Shown piece by piece: positions 1 to 5,671 of a DNA stretch of 5,671 nucleotides. Both the position numbers and the translations under genes were made by a program. The notes beneath the pieces are model-generated. The model was given only the letters and a program-made list of their open reading frames with translations. It had not been told where the DNA came from and ran no database searches. How positions within the stretch are numbered: the first letter of the stretch is position 1; every line of letters starts with the position of its first letter. This stretch comes from an uncultured Flammeovirgaceae bacterium (GTDB lineage Bacteria; Bacteroidota; Bacteroidia; Cytophagales; Cyclobacteriaceae), in NCBI GenBank assembly GCA_946886805.1, contig CAMPJM010000293.1, positions 1-5,671 of the forward strand. Direction: 5' to 3'.

Positions 1-215
1 AACTATAATACCCCCAAAGCTGTCTTAAACAATTGAAATAAAATTTTGAGGATAGTAGCTAATTTCTTATTATTAAAAATAAATTCGCAAGTCTTGATTT
101 AGAACCTTTAAGAAGGTCTTTACTTTTAGAGTTCTATAAAAACTTATCTTTAACGTCGGGTTGAGGAGCGTTCTATCAACAATCCGCTTCAATTATTGAC
201 AAAACAAAAAACAAA
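1..215 (+). promoter_or_regulatory. AT-rich leader upstream of the isomerase gene
   Basis: No gene is supported here. The frame of the downstream gene is closed by a TGA at 162-164, so that gene cannot start earlier than 216. A possible Bacteroidota-type -7 element (consensus TAnnTTTG) is TATCTTTA at 145-152, one mismatch from consensus, but no properly spaced -33 TTG element is convincing. A GAGGAG stretch at 163-168 resembles a Shine-Dalgarno sequence but lies nearly 50 bases from the start codon, too far to act. The last 15 bases before the ATG are almost all A and C, as is common for Bacteroidota initiation regions. The promoter assignment is weak. Confidence 0.25.
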
Positions 216-1112
216 ATGAAAAACGATCAGTTTGGCAACTCCAGACGCAATTCACTAAAAAAAATTGGTGGTACCGTTGCATTAAGCTTAATAGGAACTT
301 CTATGTCTCAAAGAATTTATGCTGCAGAAAATATTTTACCTGAACCTTTAAAGGGGCAAATTAACCACTCAGTGTGCCGATGGTGCTACAACGACATTCC
401 TTTTGAAGATCTATGCAAGGCGGCAAAAGATATAGGAATCCCTTCGATAGAATTGGTCGGACCTGAAGAGTGGCCTATCCTCAAAAAATATGGTTTAACT
501 TCGGCTTTGCCATGGGGCGCTGGTTTGGGAATCGAAAAAGGATTCAACAACCCTGAGCTTCATGCTGAATTAATTAAGAGCTATGAGGACATGATTCCAA
601 AGGTTGCCGCCGCCGGTTATAATCAAATCATTTGTTTCTCGGGCAACAGAAAGGGCCTGGACGATCAGAAAGGCATAGAAAACTGTGCAATCGGATTAAA
701 AAAGTTAATGCCTATTGCTGAAAAACATGGCGTTACCATGGTAATGGAATTGTTAAACAGTAAGGTGAATCATCCTGATTATCAGTGTGACCATACTGAA
801 TGGGGTGTTGCTTTATGTGATGCGATAGGTTCAGAGAGGTTCAAACTTCTTTATGATATTTACCATATGCAGATTATGGAGGGCGACGTGATTGCAACGA
901 TAAAAAAATATCATAGTTATATATCGCATTACCATACTGCGGGTGTACCGGGACGTCATGAAATTGATGAAACACAGGAACTTTATTATCCTGCGATTAT
1001 GAAGGCAATTATAGACACCGGATTTAAAGGATATGTGGCTCAGGAATTTGTACCTAAAAAAGAGGATAAACTGGCTTCTTTGAAGGAAGGTATTAAGATT
1101 TGTGACGTATAG
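216..1112 (+). CDS. Tat-exported TIM-barrel sugar isomerase, hydroxypyruvate isomerase family
   Basis: This 298-residue protein looks like a sugar-phosphate isomerase/epimerase-type TIM barrel (AP endonuclease family 2 fold), closest in pattern to hydroxypyruvate isomerase. That enzyme interconverts hydroxypyruvate and tartronate semialdehyde; the true substrate here is unknown. Residues 9-16 read SRRNSLKK, a good twin-arginine motif, followed by a mildly hydrophobic stretch (about 17-30) and a likely cleavage site near Ala36-Ala37. This predicts folded export to the periplasm and fixes the start codon. The mature part (about 260 residues) matches the usual family length. Candidate metal and catalytic residues are Glu178 (VMELLNSKVNH), Asp214 and His217 (LLYDIYHMQ), His240 (HYHTAGVPGRHEID) and Glu277 (VAQEF), the Glu/Asp/His/Glu pattern of the fold. 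It is a single-gene unit, convergent with the gyrA side and closed by a hairpin terminator. Family membership is fairly sure; the reaction is not, because many exported Bacteroidota relatives act on unknown sugars. Confidence 0.88.
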   Translation: MKNDQFGNSRRNSLKKIGGTVALSLIGTSMSQRIYAAENILPEPLKGQINHSVCRWCYNDIPFEDLCKAAKDIGIPSIELVGPEEWPILKKYGLTSALPWGAGLGIEKGFNNPELHAELIKSYEDMIPKVAAAGYNQIICFSGNRKGLDDQKGIENCAIGLKKLMPIAEKHGVTMVMELLNSKVNHPDYQCDHTEWGVALCDAIGSERFKLLYDIYHMQIMEGDVIATIKKYHSYISHYHTAGVPGRHEIDETQELYYPAIMKAIIDTGFKGYVAQEFVPKKEDKLASLKEGIKICDV

Positions 1113-1124
1113 CAATTATTGCTA
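1110..1124. repeat. 15-base palindrome over the stop codon
   Basis: TAGCAA (1110-1115) and TTGCTA (1119-1124) are perfect inverted copies around a TTA loop, and the TAG stop codon is part of the left arm. It could form a small hairpin just ahead of the main terminator. The stem is only six pairs and AT-rich, so it may be chance. Confidence 0.35.
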
Positions 1125-1134
1125 ATTACGAGTT

Positions 1135-1166
1135 AAAAAAAAGGCGGTTTTGATAACCGCCTTTTT
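1135..1166. terminator. Rho-independent terminator, probably bidirectional
   Basis: AAGGCGGTT (1141-1149) pairs with AACCGCCTT (1155-1163) around a five-base loop. Read on the plus strand the stem ends in five T (1162-1166). Read on the minus strand it ends in the complement of eight A (1135-1142). It lies about 20 bases after the isomerase stop codon and should end that transcript. The A-tract on the left side would also let it stop minus-strand transcripts coming from the gyrA side that escape the terminator near 1500. Confidence 0.88.
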
Positions 1167-1168
1167 CA

Positions 1169-1480
1169 TTATACGCTAATCATAAAGCTTTTGGAATGAT
1201 TGGAACAGCTACTCATCCGTCCGCTCATTTCTGAAATTGCCAGAATAATTAACATATACTTCTTCTTCAATAATTCAGCGGTCGGACTTGTTAATTGCAG
1301 CTTTTGTGAAGGCCTGCGAGGACACAAACCTTGGGGTGCTAAATAAAGACTTCCGAAAGTTGGATTCATTATACCTTGGTATTATATTTTGGTACACATG
1401 TATTAGAAAACATCTGCGGCCAGGGAACAAAACTTTGGAAGTCTAAAATGGGGCTGCGTGGAAGCTCCTTTTACGATCAT
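1169..1480. other. Intergenic spacer with no recognisable gene
   Basis: About 310 bases lie between the two terminators. The longest open frame is on the minus strand, 1369 to 1169 (66 codons; starts MNPTFGSLYLAPQG). It is serine- and lysine-rich, has no leader or initiation signal, and resembles no family I know, so I do not call it a gene. It does end directly beside the hairpin at 1141-1163, which could terminate it, so it is not excluded. The plus strand has no long uninterrupted frame with a start codon. Also present are a short palindrome ATACCTTGGTAT (1371-1382) and an imperfect inverted repeat described separately. The spacer could be a decayed gene, an untranslated RNA or inert DNA. 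Confidence 0.5.
1347..1444. repeat. Imperfect inverted repeat in the spacer
   Basis: AGACTTCCGAAAGTT at 1347-1361 is matched in reverse complement by AACTTTGGAAGTCT at 1431-1444, differing by a single extra base (the G at 1355). The arms are separated by 69 bases. There is no flanking target duplication or transposase, so a mobile-element origin is not supported. It may be chance or part of a folded RNA. Confidence 0.35.
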
Positions 1481-1515
1481 ATAAATAAAAAAACCGAAGA
1501 GTTGACTCTTCGGTT
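1481..1515 (-). terminator. Rho-independent terminator of the TPR gene
   Basis: On the minus strand the transcript reads ACCGAAGAG, loop TCAA, CTCTTCGGT, followed by a run of seven T (complement of A1487-1493) and further AT-rich sequence. The stem of nine to ten pairs (1492-1501 with 1506-1515) lies about 25 bases past the stop codon of the TPR gene. This is a textbook intrinsic terminator and probably the end of any gyrA-TPR transcript. Confidence 0.9.
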
Positions 1516-1540
1516 CTTTATATTGTAGGCCTGATTACTA

Positions 1541-2701
1541 TTATTCTTGTCCGATTCCCTCAGCAGCTTGAAGTTCCTTAGAAATTTCTACCGCCTTTTC
1601 GTCCATATCCAATTGAGAATATATAGTTTGCAAAGTTTGTAACACCTGAACTTCATCAGGCTTAATTTCATGTGCTTTCTCTAAATAAGGAAGGGCTTTC
1701 TTAAATTCAACTGCTGCCTTATCTTCAATTGCTTTTCCCTCCTTCTGATATGTTTTCAAATCCATTTCATTTGCTTCTTTAAGCATTTCAGCAGCAGTAT
1801 TGTAGTAAATAACCGCTATATTAAAGTTTGCCTCAAAATAATCAGGGTCAATTTCAACTGCTTGTTTATAAAGTTCAATGGCTTTTTCTTTTTCTCCAAC
1901 TTCGTCATTTAAAAATGCAAGGTTATAATATAAATTGGCATTTTCAGGTTCAGCCTCTATGGCCGTTTGTAATTTAGTTCTTGCCTCATCTGCCCTATCC
2001 AAAGAAATCAAAAGATTTATTTCATCTTTCATTAAATTCTTATCTTCTGGAAAGTCAACTCTGGCTTTTTGAACCAACTCCAATGCTTTTGCATCATCTT
2101 TATTAATTACCCTTTCCACATAAAGAGCACTATTATATACATCTAATTTACCATAATCCAGCTCTATCAACTTGTAATAGTTTTCCAAAGCCTCGTCCCA
2201 CATTTCAGCTTGCTGAGCGGCTATTCCACCGTAAAGGTAAGCAGTAGTGTCCTGAGGTTTCAGTTCGCTCGCAAATCCAAAGGTTTCCGCTGCTTTTGCA
2301 AAGTCTTCATTCTGATAAGCCTCCGCTCCTAAGTTTACAAGTTGTCCCCAAACAGACTCCAATCGCTGATCTGCAAAAATAGCATAGGTGCCATTTTCTT
2401 TATCTAAGGATTTGGCTTTTTCAAAAGCATCAACGGCTTTTTGAACCTGGCTTTGATCCTTAAGCTTACCCTCTGTATCAAATATCATCGCCTCATGAAT
2501 CGTGCCTTTTGTAAACCAGGTTTTTGGGTCGTCTTTTGTTTTCTCATCTTTTGTTGCTTCATCTATTAGTTGCATGGCTTCTTCAAGATTCCCTTTTTCT
2601 TTAGCTGCTTCCGCCTTTCTAACATTAGAATTTTGTGCCAACACTACATTTGTAGCAAAACAGAACACAAAAATAAGCACTAACTTTTGCATAGTTTTCA
2701 T
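1541..2701 (-). CDS. Secreted tetratricopeptide-repeat (TPR) protein
   Basis: The product has 386 residues. The N-terminus is a classic Sec signal peptide: MKTMQK, a hydrophobic core (about 7-18, LVLIFVFCFATN), then VVLAQ with probable cleavage near residue 22-23. The frame stays open upstream to an ATG at 2764, but that start would bury the signal behind 21 extra residues, so 2701 is preferred; the ATG at 2692 is also possible. There is no lipobox cysteine, which suggests a soluble periplasmic or envelope protein. The rest is helical TPR repeats, seen at about 25-50, 120-150, 154-181, 256-286 (YYNLAFLNDEVGEKEKAIEL, then AVEIDP), 288-347 (with a roughly 25-residue lysine/glutamate-rich insertion) and 349-380. 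TPRs bind proteins and assemble complexes; the partner is unknown. It lies 119 bases downstream of gyrA on the same strand with no strong terminator between, and ends in its own terminator. I see no enzymatic motif. Confidence 0.88.
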   Translation of the reverse strand: MKTMQKLVLIFVFCFATNVVLAQNSNVRKAEAAKEKGNLEEAMQLIDEATKDEKTKDDPKTWFTKGTIHEAMIFDTEGKLKDQSQVQKAVDAFEKAKSLDKENGTYAIFADQRLESVWGQLVNLGAEAYQNEDFAKAAETFGFASELKPQDTTAYLYGGIAAQQAEMWDEALENYYKLIELDYGKLDVYNSALYVERVINKDDAKALELVQKARVDFPEDKNLMKDEINLLISLDRADEARTKLQTAIEAEPENANLYYNLAFLNDEVGEKEKAIELYKQAVEIDPDYFEANFNIAVIYYNTAAEMLKEANEMDLKTYQKEGKAIEDKAAVEFKKALPYLEKAHEIKPDEVQVLQTLQTIYSQLDMDEKAVEISKELQAAEGIGQE

Positions 2702-2820
2702 ATAAATTAAATTGGTTTTTAAGGTTTGAAGGCTATTGCTTATTTGGATTTTACAACCTTCCATTTAAGGGCATAACATTCAACTTTGTTCTGAATAGTA
2801 AAAAAATAAATAAAATTAAA
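2702..2820 (-). other. gyrA to TPR gene spacer
   Basis: These 119 bases follow the gyrA stop codon. The part next to gyrA is T-rich on the minus strand but has no stable hairpin; the only inverted repeat is a four-pair stem, CCTT/AAGG, near 2757-2771. I therefore see no intrinsic terminator for gyrA. No clear TAnnTTTG promoter element was found for the TPR gene either. Read-through from gyrA is the simpler reading, but a separate promoter is not excluded. Confidence 0.4.
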
Positions 2821-5478
2821 TTAAATCTTTTCGTTTTCTTCATCATCCTCTTCGTCGTCATCGTCAATGCTCTCATCGATATCAGCACCATCTTCAATTT
2901 CTTCAATTGCAGATTCAATTTCACCTATATCAGAATCCTCATCAATAATTACGCCTTCTACAACAGGAGTTTTTTCATCACTTTCAATATCCATGCCATT
3001 TTCATTGTCGATTTCATCTTCAACCTCCCCTTCTATCTTTTCTATTTTCTCGACGGAAGAAATGGCATCAGTTTCGCTCAAACGGATAAGTCTCACGCCC
3101 TGAGTTGCCCTTCCCATTACCCGAAGGTTGGCAACAGCTATTCTGATGATGATGCCTGATTTATTAATGATCATTAAATCATCCGAATCAGTAACTTCTT
3201 TAATGGCAATAAGTTTACCAGTCTTTTCAGTGATGGACATAGCTTTTACGCCCTTCCCTCCTCTTTTTGTTATTCTGTACTCTTCAATGGAAGATCTTTT
3301 TCCATAACCTTTCTCAGATACTACCAATAAGTGAGAATCTTCTCTTGCCACACACACCATTCCTATCACCCAGTCGTCTTTATCTTTAAGATGAACACCT
3401 CTTACCCCTGCGGCTGTTCTTCCCATTGGCCTTACATCCGATTCATGAAAATGAACGGCTCTTCCTGAACTTTTGGCAATTATTATATGGTTGTCTCCAT
3501 TTGTTAGGCTTACATTTAACAGCCTATCGCCTTCGTTTATGGTTATAGCGTTAATGCCATTCTGGCGAGGTCTGGAATAAGCCTCCAGGGATGTTTTTTT
3601 AATGGTTCCCCGTCTGGTACACATGATGAGGAAGTTATTATTGATATAATCTTCGTCCTCCAGGCTATTTACATTAATTACCGCTCTTACAGTGTCGTCA
3701 GCCTCAATATTAATAAGGTTTTGGATAGCGCGTCCTTTGGAAGTTTTACTGCTTTCAGGGATCGCATATACTTTTTTCCAGAATACTTTACCAAACTCAG
3801 TAAATATTAGGAGGTAATTATGTGCATGAGCAACAAATAAATGTTCGGTATAGTCATCGTCTTTTGTAGAGACACCTCTTGAACCAACGCCACCCCTGCC
3901 CTGCAGTTTATACTCAACCAAAGGCGTACGTTTGATATAGCCCTGATGAGAGATGGTAATAACCATTTCCTCATTAGGGATCATGTCCTCTATGGTAATA
4001 TCATCAGCACTATGTTCTATTGTGGTTCTTCGCTCATCGCCATACCTGTCTTTTAGTTGAAGAAGCTCATCTTTTATAATTTGCATCCTTCGTGGTTCAT
4101 TAGCCAGAATATCTTTTAAGTCGTCAATTAACTTTTTAATTTCTTCGTATTCGCTAACGATCTTGTCGCGTTCCATTCCAGTTAATCGCTGCAAACGCAT
4201 TTCCAAGATAGCCCTGGCTTGAATTTCGCTTAGACTGAACCGCTCCATCAAACCGTTTCTAGCAATCTCGGGATCCCTGGAGGCTCGTATCAAGTTAATT
4301 ACCTCATCAAGGTTGTCCAAAGCTATAAGATAACCCTCTAAAATGTGGGCTCTTTTTTCTGCTTCCCTAAGATCGTATTCTGTTCTTCTGATTACAACCT
4401 CATGTCTATGTTCTACATAGTATTTTATAAGTTCTTTTAAATTAAGGGTTTGCGGTCTGCCTTTTACGAGCGCCACGTTATTAACCCCAAAGGAAGATTG
4501 TAACTGAGTGTATTTAAATAAATTGTTTAGGACAACATTAGGAATAGAATCTTTTTTAAGGTCATAAACTATCCTTAAGCCATCTCTGTCCGATTCGTCC
4601 CTGATATCAGAAATACCTTCAATTTTTTTCTCATTTACCAGTGCAGCTGTTTTCTCAATCATATTGGCCTTGTTGACCATATATGGGATTTCAGTTACAA
4701 TGATTTGTTCTTTGCCAGATTTTGTAGTTTCAAATACTGCTTTGGCCCTCATTACCACACTTCCGCGGCCAGTTTCAAAGGCAGATTTTACGCCCTGATA
4801 ACCATAAATAATTCCGCCTGTTGGAAAATCAGGAGCAGTAACGTACTGCATAAGCTCCTCAATGGTAATATCATTGTTGTCAATAAAAGCAATAATACCC
4901 TCTACTATTTCGGGGAGATTATGGGGTGCCATATTCGTGGCCATACCTACCGCAATTCCAGAGGTACCGTTTAATAAAAGATTGGGTAGTTTTCCTGGAA
5001 GAACTGAGGGTTCTTTTAAAGAATCATCAAAATTTGGTTGGAAATCAACTGTTTCCTTGTTAAGGTCAGTAAGCAATTCATCAGCAATCCTTTTTAATCT
5101 TGCTTCAGTATATCGCATTGCAGCGGGTGAGTCACCATCTATAGACCCAAAGTTTCCTTGTCCGTCTACCAATGGATAACGCAAAGACCAAGGCTGGGCC
5201 ATCCGAACCATTGTTGAATATACGGAGGCGTCACCATGTGGGTGATATTTACCCAATACCTCGCCCACTATCCTGGCCGATTTTTTATATGATTTATTAT
5301 AGCTAACGCCTAATTCGAGCATTCCATATAAAACCCTTCTGTGAACAGGTTTTAATCCGTCCCTTACGTCGGGAAGTGCTCGTGATATAATAACCGACAT
5401 TGAATAATCAATGTAGGCTCCTCTCATTTCATCCTCTATATTAATAGGGATAATGTTCTCGTTTGCTCCTTCTGCCAT
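2821..5478 (-). CDS. gyrA: DNA gyrase subunit A
   Basis: GyrA (885 residues) is the DNA-cutting subunit of gyrase. With GyrB as an A2B2 tetramer it introduces negative supercoils using ATP. The breakage-reunion domain spans about 10-490. The catalytic tyrosine is Tyr123 ([10 protein letters not shown]), with Arg122 beside it. Ile175 in [12 protein letters not shown] is the DNA-bending isoleucine, and [19 protein letters not shown] is fully typical. A coiled-coil and C-gate segment runs from about 365 to 480. The DNA-wrapping beta-pinwheel spans about 500-807, with a GyrA box TKRGGKG at 737-743; the box identifies GyrA rather than ParC. The quinolone-determining region reads [17 protein letters not shown] (79-95), so the positions equal to E. 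coli Ser83 and Asp87 are Ala84 and Ser88. Residues 808-885 form a strongly acidic tail (38 Asp/Glu). The start [18 protein letters not shown] is normal for the family; the upstream bases lack a Shine-Dalgarno motif. Length is close to E. coli GyrA (875), so the gene looks intact. Confidence 0.98.
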   Translation of the reverse strand: MAEGANENIIPINIEDEMRGAYIDYSMSVIISRALPDVRDGLKPVHRRVLYGMLELGVSYNKSYKKSARIVGEVLGKYHPHGDASVYSTMVRMAQPWSLRYPLVDGQGNFGSIDGDSPAAMRYTEARLKRIADELLTDLNKETVDFQPNFDDSLKEPSVLPGKLPNLLLNGTSGIAVGMATNMAPHNLPEIVEGIIAFIDNNDITIEELMQYVTAPDFPTGGIIYGYQGVKSAFETGRGSVVMRAKAVFETTKSGKEQIIVTEIPYMVNKANMIEKTAALVNEKKIEGISDIRDESDRDGLRIVYDLKKDSIPNVVLNNLFKYTQLQSSFGVNNVALVKGRPQTLNLKELIKYYVEHRHEVVIRRTEYDLREAEKRAHILEGYLIALDNLDEVINLIRASRDPEIARNGLMERFSLSEIQARAILEMRLQRLTGMERDKIVSEYEEIKKLIDDLKDILANEPRRMQIIKDELLQLKDRYGDERRTTIEHSADDITIEDMIPNEEMVITISHQGYIKRTPLVEYKLQGRGGVGSRGVSTKDDDYTEHLFVAHAHNYLLIFTEFGKVFWKKVYAIPESSKTSKGRAIQNLINIEADDTVRAVINVNSLEDEDYINNNFLIMCTRRGTIKKTSLEAYSRPRQNGINAITINEGDRLLNVSLTNGDNHIIIAKSSGRAVHFHESDVRPMGRTAAGVRGVHLKDKDDWVIGMVCVAREDSHLLVVSEKGYGKRSSIEEYRITKRGGKGVKAMSITEKTGKLIAIKEVTDSDDLMIINKSGIIIRIAVANLRVMGRATQGVRLIRLSETDAISSVEKIEKIEGEVEDEIDNENGMDIESDEKTPVVEGVIIDEDSDIGEIESAIEEIEDGADIDESIDDDDEEDDEENEKI

Positions 5479-5671
5479 ATTCTAATTAACTATTTCTTTT
5501 CAGAATTGAACCCGCAAGTTACATAAAATTTGTATAAAAATAACACAAAAAACGACTTGGTTAATTAATGTAAAAACTAGTGAATGTAGGGATTTTAATG
5601 TACAAATTAGATAATGAATAGATTTGATAATGCCTTTAAATTTACATTAATGCATTCTCTCATTAGTACAT
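5479..5671 (-). promoter_or_regulatory. AT-rich gyrA upstream region
   Basis: These 193 bases hold no supported gene and should contain the gyrA promoter and leader. On the minus strand, TTTTTTGTG (around 5541-5551) followed by TATACA (around 5529-5534) or TATGTAAC further down could serve as -33/-7 or -35/-10 elements, but none matches the Bacteroidota consensus TTG-N19-TAnnTTTG well. The leader next to the ATG is A/T-rich without a Shine-Dalgarno motif. The exact promoter cannot be fixed by eye. Confidence 0.35.
5565..5650. repeat. Repeated TxAATGTA motif upstream of gyrA
   Basis: Three direct copies are visible: TTAATGTA (5565-5572), TGAATGTA (5581-5588) and TTAATGTA (5595-5602). An inverted copy, TACATTAA, lies at 5643-5650. 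The direct copies are spaced 16 and 14 bases apart, roughly one and a half helical turns. They could be binding sites for a regulator of gyrA or of a divergent gene outside the window. In DNA this rich in A and T, chance recurrence is a real alternative. Confidence 0.35.

Noticed and set aside
1..36. Possible tail of an upstream plus-strand gene, open from position 1 to a TGA at 34-36 (ending PKAVLNN).
   Set aside because: Only eleven codons are visible, another frame is equally open for eight codons, and nothing identifies a protein.
104..117. Small hairpin ACCTT-TAAG-AAGGT followed by a T-rich stretch, as a terminator of an upstream gene.
   Set aside because: A five-pair AT-rich stem with an interrupted T tract is too weak to support a call.
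831..1115. Minus-strand open frame of 94 codons inside the isomerase gene.
   Set aside because: It lies antisense to a well-supported coding region and resembles no known protein.
1347..1444. Inverted repeat as the ends of a miniature insertion element.
   Set aside because: The arms are imperfect and short, no target-site duplication is visible, and no transposase is nearby.
2502..2705. Plus-strand open frame of 67 codons.
   Set aside because: Antisense shadow of the signal peptide and first repeats of the TPR gene.
2867..3103. Plus-strand open frame of 78 codons, very rich in Ser and Ile.
   Set aside because: Its composition is simply the complement of the Asp/Glu codons of the GyrA acidic tail.
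4705..5179. Two overlapping plus-strand open frames of 89 and 105 codons.
   Set aside because: Both are antisense to the highly conserved GyrA core and show no protein features of their own.
5650..5671. Plus-strand ATG at 5650 opening a frame (MHSLIST) that runs off the window, a possible divergent gene.
   Set aside because: Only seven codons are visible and there is no supporting initiation signal.

Overview
The window looks like a chromosomal segment of a member of the Bacteroidota, plausibly the Cytophagales or a relative. The evidence is AT-rich DNA, A-rich leaders without Shine-Dalgarno motifs in front of the starts, and a GyrA whose C-terminal domain carries stretches I associate with Bacteroidota GyrA ([15 protein letters not shown], residues 578-592). 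The lineage is inferred from these features and was not tested by a search.

Layout. Positions 1-215 are an AT-rich leader with no supported gene. A plus-strand gene (216-1112) encodes a TIM-barrel sugar isomerase/epimerase of the hydroxypyruvate isomerase type, preceded by a twin-arginine (Tat) export signal. A 428-base spacer (1113-1540) follows. It has a strong hairpin terminator at each end and nothing recognisable as a gene between them. Two minus-strand genes face the isomerase. First in transcription order is gyrA (5478 to 2821), DNA gyrase subunit A. Next, 119 bases downstream, is a secreted tetratricopeptide-repeat (TPR) protein (2701 to 1541). No convincing terminator separates these two, and a clear one follows the TPR gene, so co-transcription is plausible. 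The 193 bases upstream of gyrA are very AT-rich and carry several copies of a TxAATGTA motif.

The genes do not form an evident pathway. gyrA is housekeeping, the TPR protein is a probable periplasmic or envelope scaffold, and the isomerase belongs to a separate, convergent transcription unit. I see no mobile element, CRISPR array, RNA gene or novel multi-gene system. The points most worth a second look are the residues at the two main quinolone-contact positions of GyrA (Ala and Ser instead of the usual Ser and Asp/Glu), its very acidic C-terminal tail of about 78 residues, and the unexplained spacer at 1169-1480.
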